DNA of 64,000 nt from Rhodospirillaceae bacterium (GTDB lineage Bacteria > Pseudomonadota > Alphaproteobacteria > Kiloniellales > DSM-21159): NCBI GenBank assembly GCA_006969625.1, contig CP030885.1, forward strand, positions 620,001 to 684,000. The letters are read 5' to 3'. Below, one piece after another: positions 62,437-64,000 of the stretch. Numbering within the stretch: the first letter of the stretch is position 1; each line of letters begins with the position of its first letter. The notes beneath the pieces are model-generated. The model was not told the origin of the DNA. It saw nothing but the letters and a program-made list of their open reading frames with translations, and searched no databases. The translations under genes and the position numbers were made by a program.

Positions 62437-63669
62437 ATGGGCCAGACCATCCGCACTCCCGAGGAGCGTCCGCTCGAGACCTACGACGCGATCGTCGTCG
62501 GCGGCGGACCCTGTGGCGCCACCGCCGCCAGCGAGCTCGCCCGCGCCGGCCGCAGCGTGCTGCTGCTCGACCGCGCCGGCCGCATCAAGCCCTGCGGCGG
62601 AGCGGTGCCGCCGCGCCTGATCCGCGACTTCCAGATCCCCAACCACCTGCTGAAGGCGCGCATCACGAAGGCGCGCATGATCTCGCCGACCGACAAGGCC
62701 GTCGACATGCCGATCGAGGGCGGCTACGTCGGCATGGTCGACCGCTGCGAGTTCGACGAGTGGCTGCGCGAGCGCGCCGCGCGCGACGGTGCAGTGCGCA
62801 AGACCGGCAGCTTCGAGCGCCTGGAGCGCGACGCCGAGGGTACGGCGGTGATCTGCTATCGCCCCGGCCCGGCGCCGGGTGCCAAGGAGGAGCACAGGGT
62901 ACGCGCGCGCATGGTGATCGCCGCCGACGGCGCGCGCTCGCAGGTCGCCAAGCAGGCCGGCATTCCGGGTGCCGAGAGCGTGCCCTGCGTCTTCGCCTAC
63001 CACGAGATCGTCCAGTCGCCGCGGAGCCAGGGCGAGGCCTTCGAGGCCGACCGCTGCGACGTCTACTACCAGGGCAAGCTCTCGCCCGACTTCTATGCCT
63101 GGGTCTTCCCGCACGGGGAATCGACCAGCGTCGGGGTCGGCTCGGCCAACAAGGGTTTCTCGCTGCGCGGGGCGGTCGGCGCTCTGCGCGGGGCGACCGG
63201 CATGGACGCCAGCGCCACGATCCGGCGCGAGGGCGCGCCGATCCCGCTGAAGCCGCTCAAGCGCTGGGACAACGGCCGCGACGTGCTGACCGCCGGCGAT
63301 GCCGCCGGCATCGTCGCGCCGGCTTCGGGCGAAGGGATCTACTACGCCATGCTCGGCGGGCAACTGGCGGCCGAGGCGGTGGACAAGGCGCTCGCCACCG
63401 CCAATCCCAAGGTCCTGGCGAGCGCCCGCAAGCGCTTCATGCGCGAGCACGGGCGCGTCTTCTGGGTGCTCGGGATGATGCAGAAGTTCTGGTACTGCAG
63501 CGACAGGCGGCGCGAGCGCTTCGTCAAGATTTGCGAGGATCCGGACGTCCAATACCTGACCTGGCAGGCCTACATGGAGAAGAAGCTGGTGCGCGCCCGC
63601 CCGATGGCGCACGTCCGCATCTTCCTCAAGGACATGGCGCACCTGCTGCGGGTCGCCTCGCCGTCATGA
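62437..63669 (+). CDS. bchP: Geranylgeranyl-bacteriochlorophyll reductase
   Basis: 410 residues. The FAD site is YDAIVVGGGPCGATAASELARAG, followed by GRIKPCGGAVPPRLI and DVLTAGDAAGIVAPASGEGIYYAM. BchP reduces the geranylgeranyl tail to phytyl in three steps. It is 40 bp after the PucC-like gene, and its stop overlaps the tspO start. Confidence 0.97.
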   Translation: MGQTIRTPEERPLETYDAIVVGGGPCGATAASELARAGRSVLLLDRAGRIKPCGGAVPPRLIRDFQIPNHLLKARITKARMISPTDKAVDMPIEGGYVGMVDRCEFDEWLRERAARDGAVRKTGSFERLERDAEGTAVICYRPGPAPGAKEEHRVRARMVIAADGARSQVAKQAGIPGAESVPCVFAYHEIVQSPRSQGEAFEADRCDVYYQGKLSPDFYAWVFPHGESTSVGVGSANKGFSLRGAVGALRGATGMDASATIRREGAPIPLKPLKRWDNGRDVLTAGDAAGIVAPASGEGIYYAMLGGQLAAEAVDKALATANPKVLASARKRFMREHGRVFWVLGMMQKFWYCSDRRRERFVKICEDPDVQYLTWQAYMEKKLVRARPMAHVRIFLKDMAHLLRVASPS

Positions 63670-64000
63670 CGGGGCGCAACCCGCCGCTGCCGGCCGCGCA
63701 GCCGGACCACAGGCTGCTGCCGGTGGCGCTGGCCGCTGCCGTTGCCCTGCTGGTCGGCACGCTGGGCGGCACGGTCAGCGACGTCGGGCCCTGGTACCAG
63801 TCGCTGGCGCAGCCGGCGCTGAAGCCGCCGGACTGGGCCTTCGCGCCGATCTGGACGCTGGTCTACGCGCTCGCCGCGCTGTCGGCGGCCACGGCCTGGC
63901 GCATGGCGCCCGGCCGTGGCGCGCGCGACGCGGTGATCCTGCTGTTCACCATGAACGGCTTTCTCAACATCGTCTGGTCGGCGCTGTTCTTCACCTTCCG
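63666..64000 (+). CDS. tspO: TspO/MBR-family tryptophan-rich sensory protein, truncated by window end
   Basis: The first 111 codons are present. After one membrane segment, WYQSLAQPALKPPDWAFAPIW is the TspO signature, with the conserved W-x-F-x-P-x-W pattern; NGFLNIVWSALFFTF is in a later helix. TspO binds porphyrins and in Rhodobacter lowers photosynthesis gene expression in oxygen. It starts within the bchP stop (ATGA). Confidence 0.92.
   Translation, partial: MTGRNPPLPAAQPDHRLLPVALAAAVALLVGTLGGTVSDVGPWYQSLAQPALKPPDWAFAPIWTLVYALAALSAATAWRMAPGRGARDAVILLFTMNGFLNIVWSALFFTF

Overview
The window is GC-rich DNA (about 70 % by eye) from a purple photosynthetic alphaproteobacterium, probably Rhodospirillales-like. 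Evidence: a bacteriochlorophyll operon in the order bchF-N-B-H-L-M-lhaA-puhA-puhB-puhC-orf-acsF-puhE-hemA, the AerR/PpaA and PpsR/CrtJ regulators, a Shemin-type 5-aminolevulinate synthase gene, and both the oxygen-dependent (AcsF) and radical-SAM (BchE) cyclases. Species cannot be fixed from sequence alone.

Region 1 (1-11.5 kb, minus strand): surface-glycan and acidic-sugar genes. In order of transcription: pseB, pseF, an isolated LptF-like permease, a KdsC-like HAD phosphatase, an SDR, a methyltransferase, an MBOAT plus SGNH O-acetylation pair with a small ankyrin-like protein, an aldehyde dehydrogenase, a second CMP-sialate-type cytidylyltransferase and, cut by the window edge, a transketolase N-terminal subunit. 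A REP-like inverted pair and a 26-bp tandem repeat lie before the transketolase.

Region 2 (11.5-27.3 kb): more glycan genes. Plus strand: an asparagine-synthetase-like amidotransferase, an O-antigen ligase/polymerase, UDP-glucuronate 4-epimerase, a methyltransferase and an epimerase. Minus strand: UDP-glucuronate decarboxylase, a GmhA-like isomerase and a Pse-associated methylase. The most unusual part is a minus-strand operon at 24.3-17.7 kb: a DUF4910 peptidase-like protein, an acyl carrier protein, an AMP-forming ligase, an AAC(3)-type N-acyltransferase, a methyltransferase and a one-chain fusion of the B12-binding and catalytic subunits of glutamate mutase. I propose that it makes and attaches a methylaspartate-type (or otherwise rearranged amino acid) acyl group to an amino sugar of the cell-surface glycan. 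A gmhB gene next to it is broken.

Region 3 (27.3-36.1 kb): protocatechuate catabolism. A TRAP transporter plus pobA is transcribed away from pcaD-C-H-G-B. 4-Hydroxybenzoate would be imported, hydroxylated to protocatechuate, ring-cleaved and taken to 3-oxoadipate. A GNAT acetyltransferase follows.

Region 4 (36.1-64 kb): photosynthesis gene cluster. bchE-bchJ are separated from the main operon by a LysR regulator, a gamma-butyrobetaine-dioxygenase-like gene and two large palindromes. The 16-kb bchF-to-hemA operon runs on the minus strand; hemA has an in-frame amber codon. On the plus strand are aerR/ppaA, ppsR, bchG, a PucC-like carrier, bchP and a truncated tspO. PpsR-type sites (TGT-N12-ACA) occur before bchE and as an 8-bp-spaced pair before bchG, where an FnrL-like box also lies. 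Degenerate sites overlap the probable bchF promoter.
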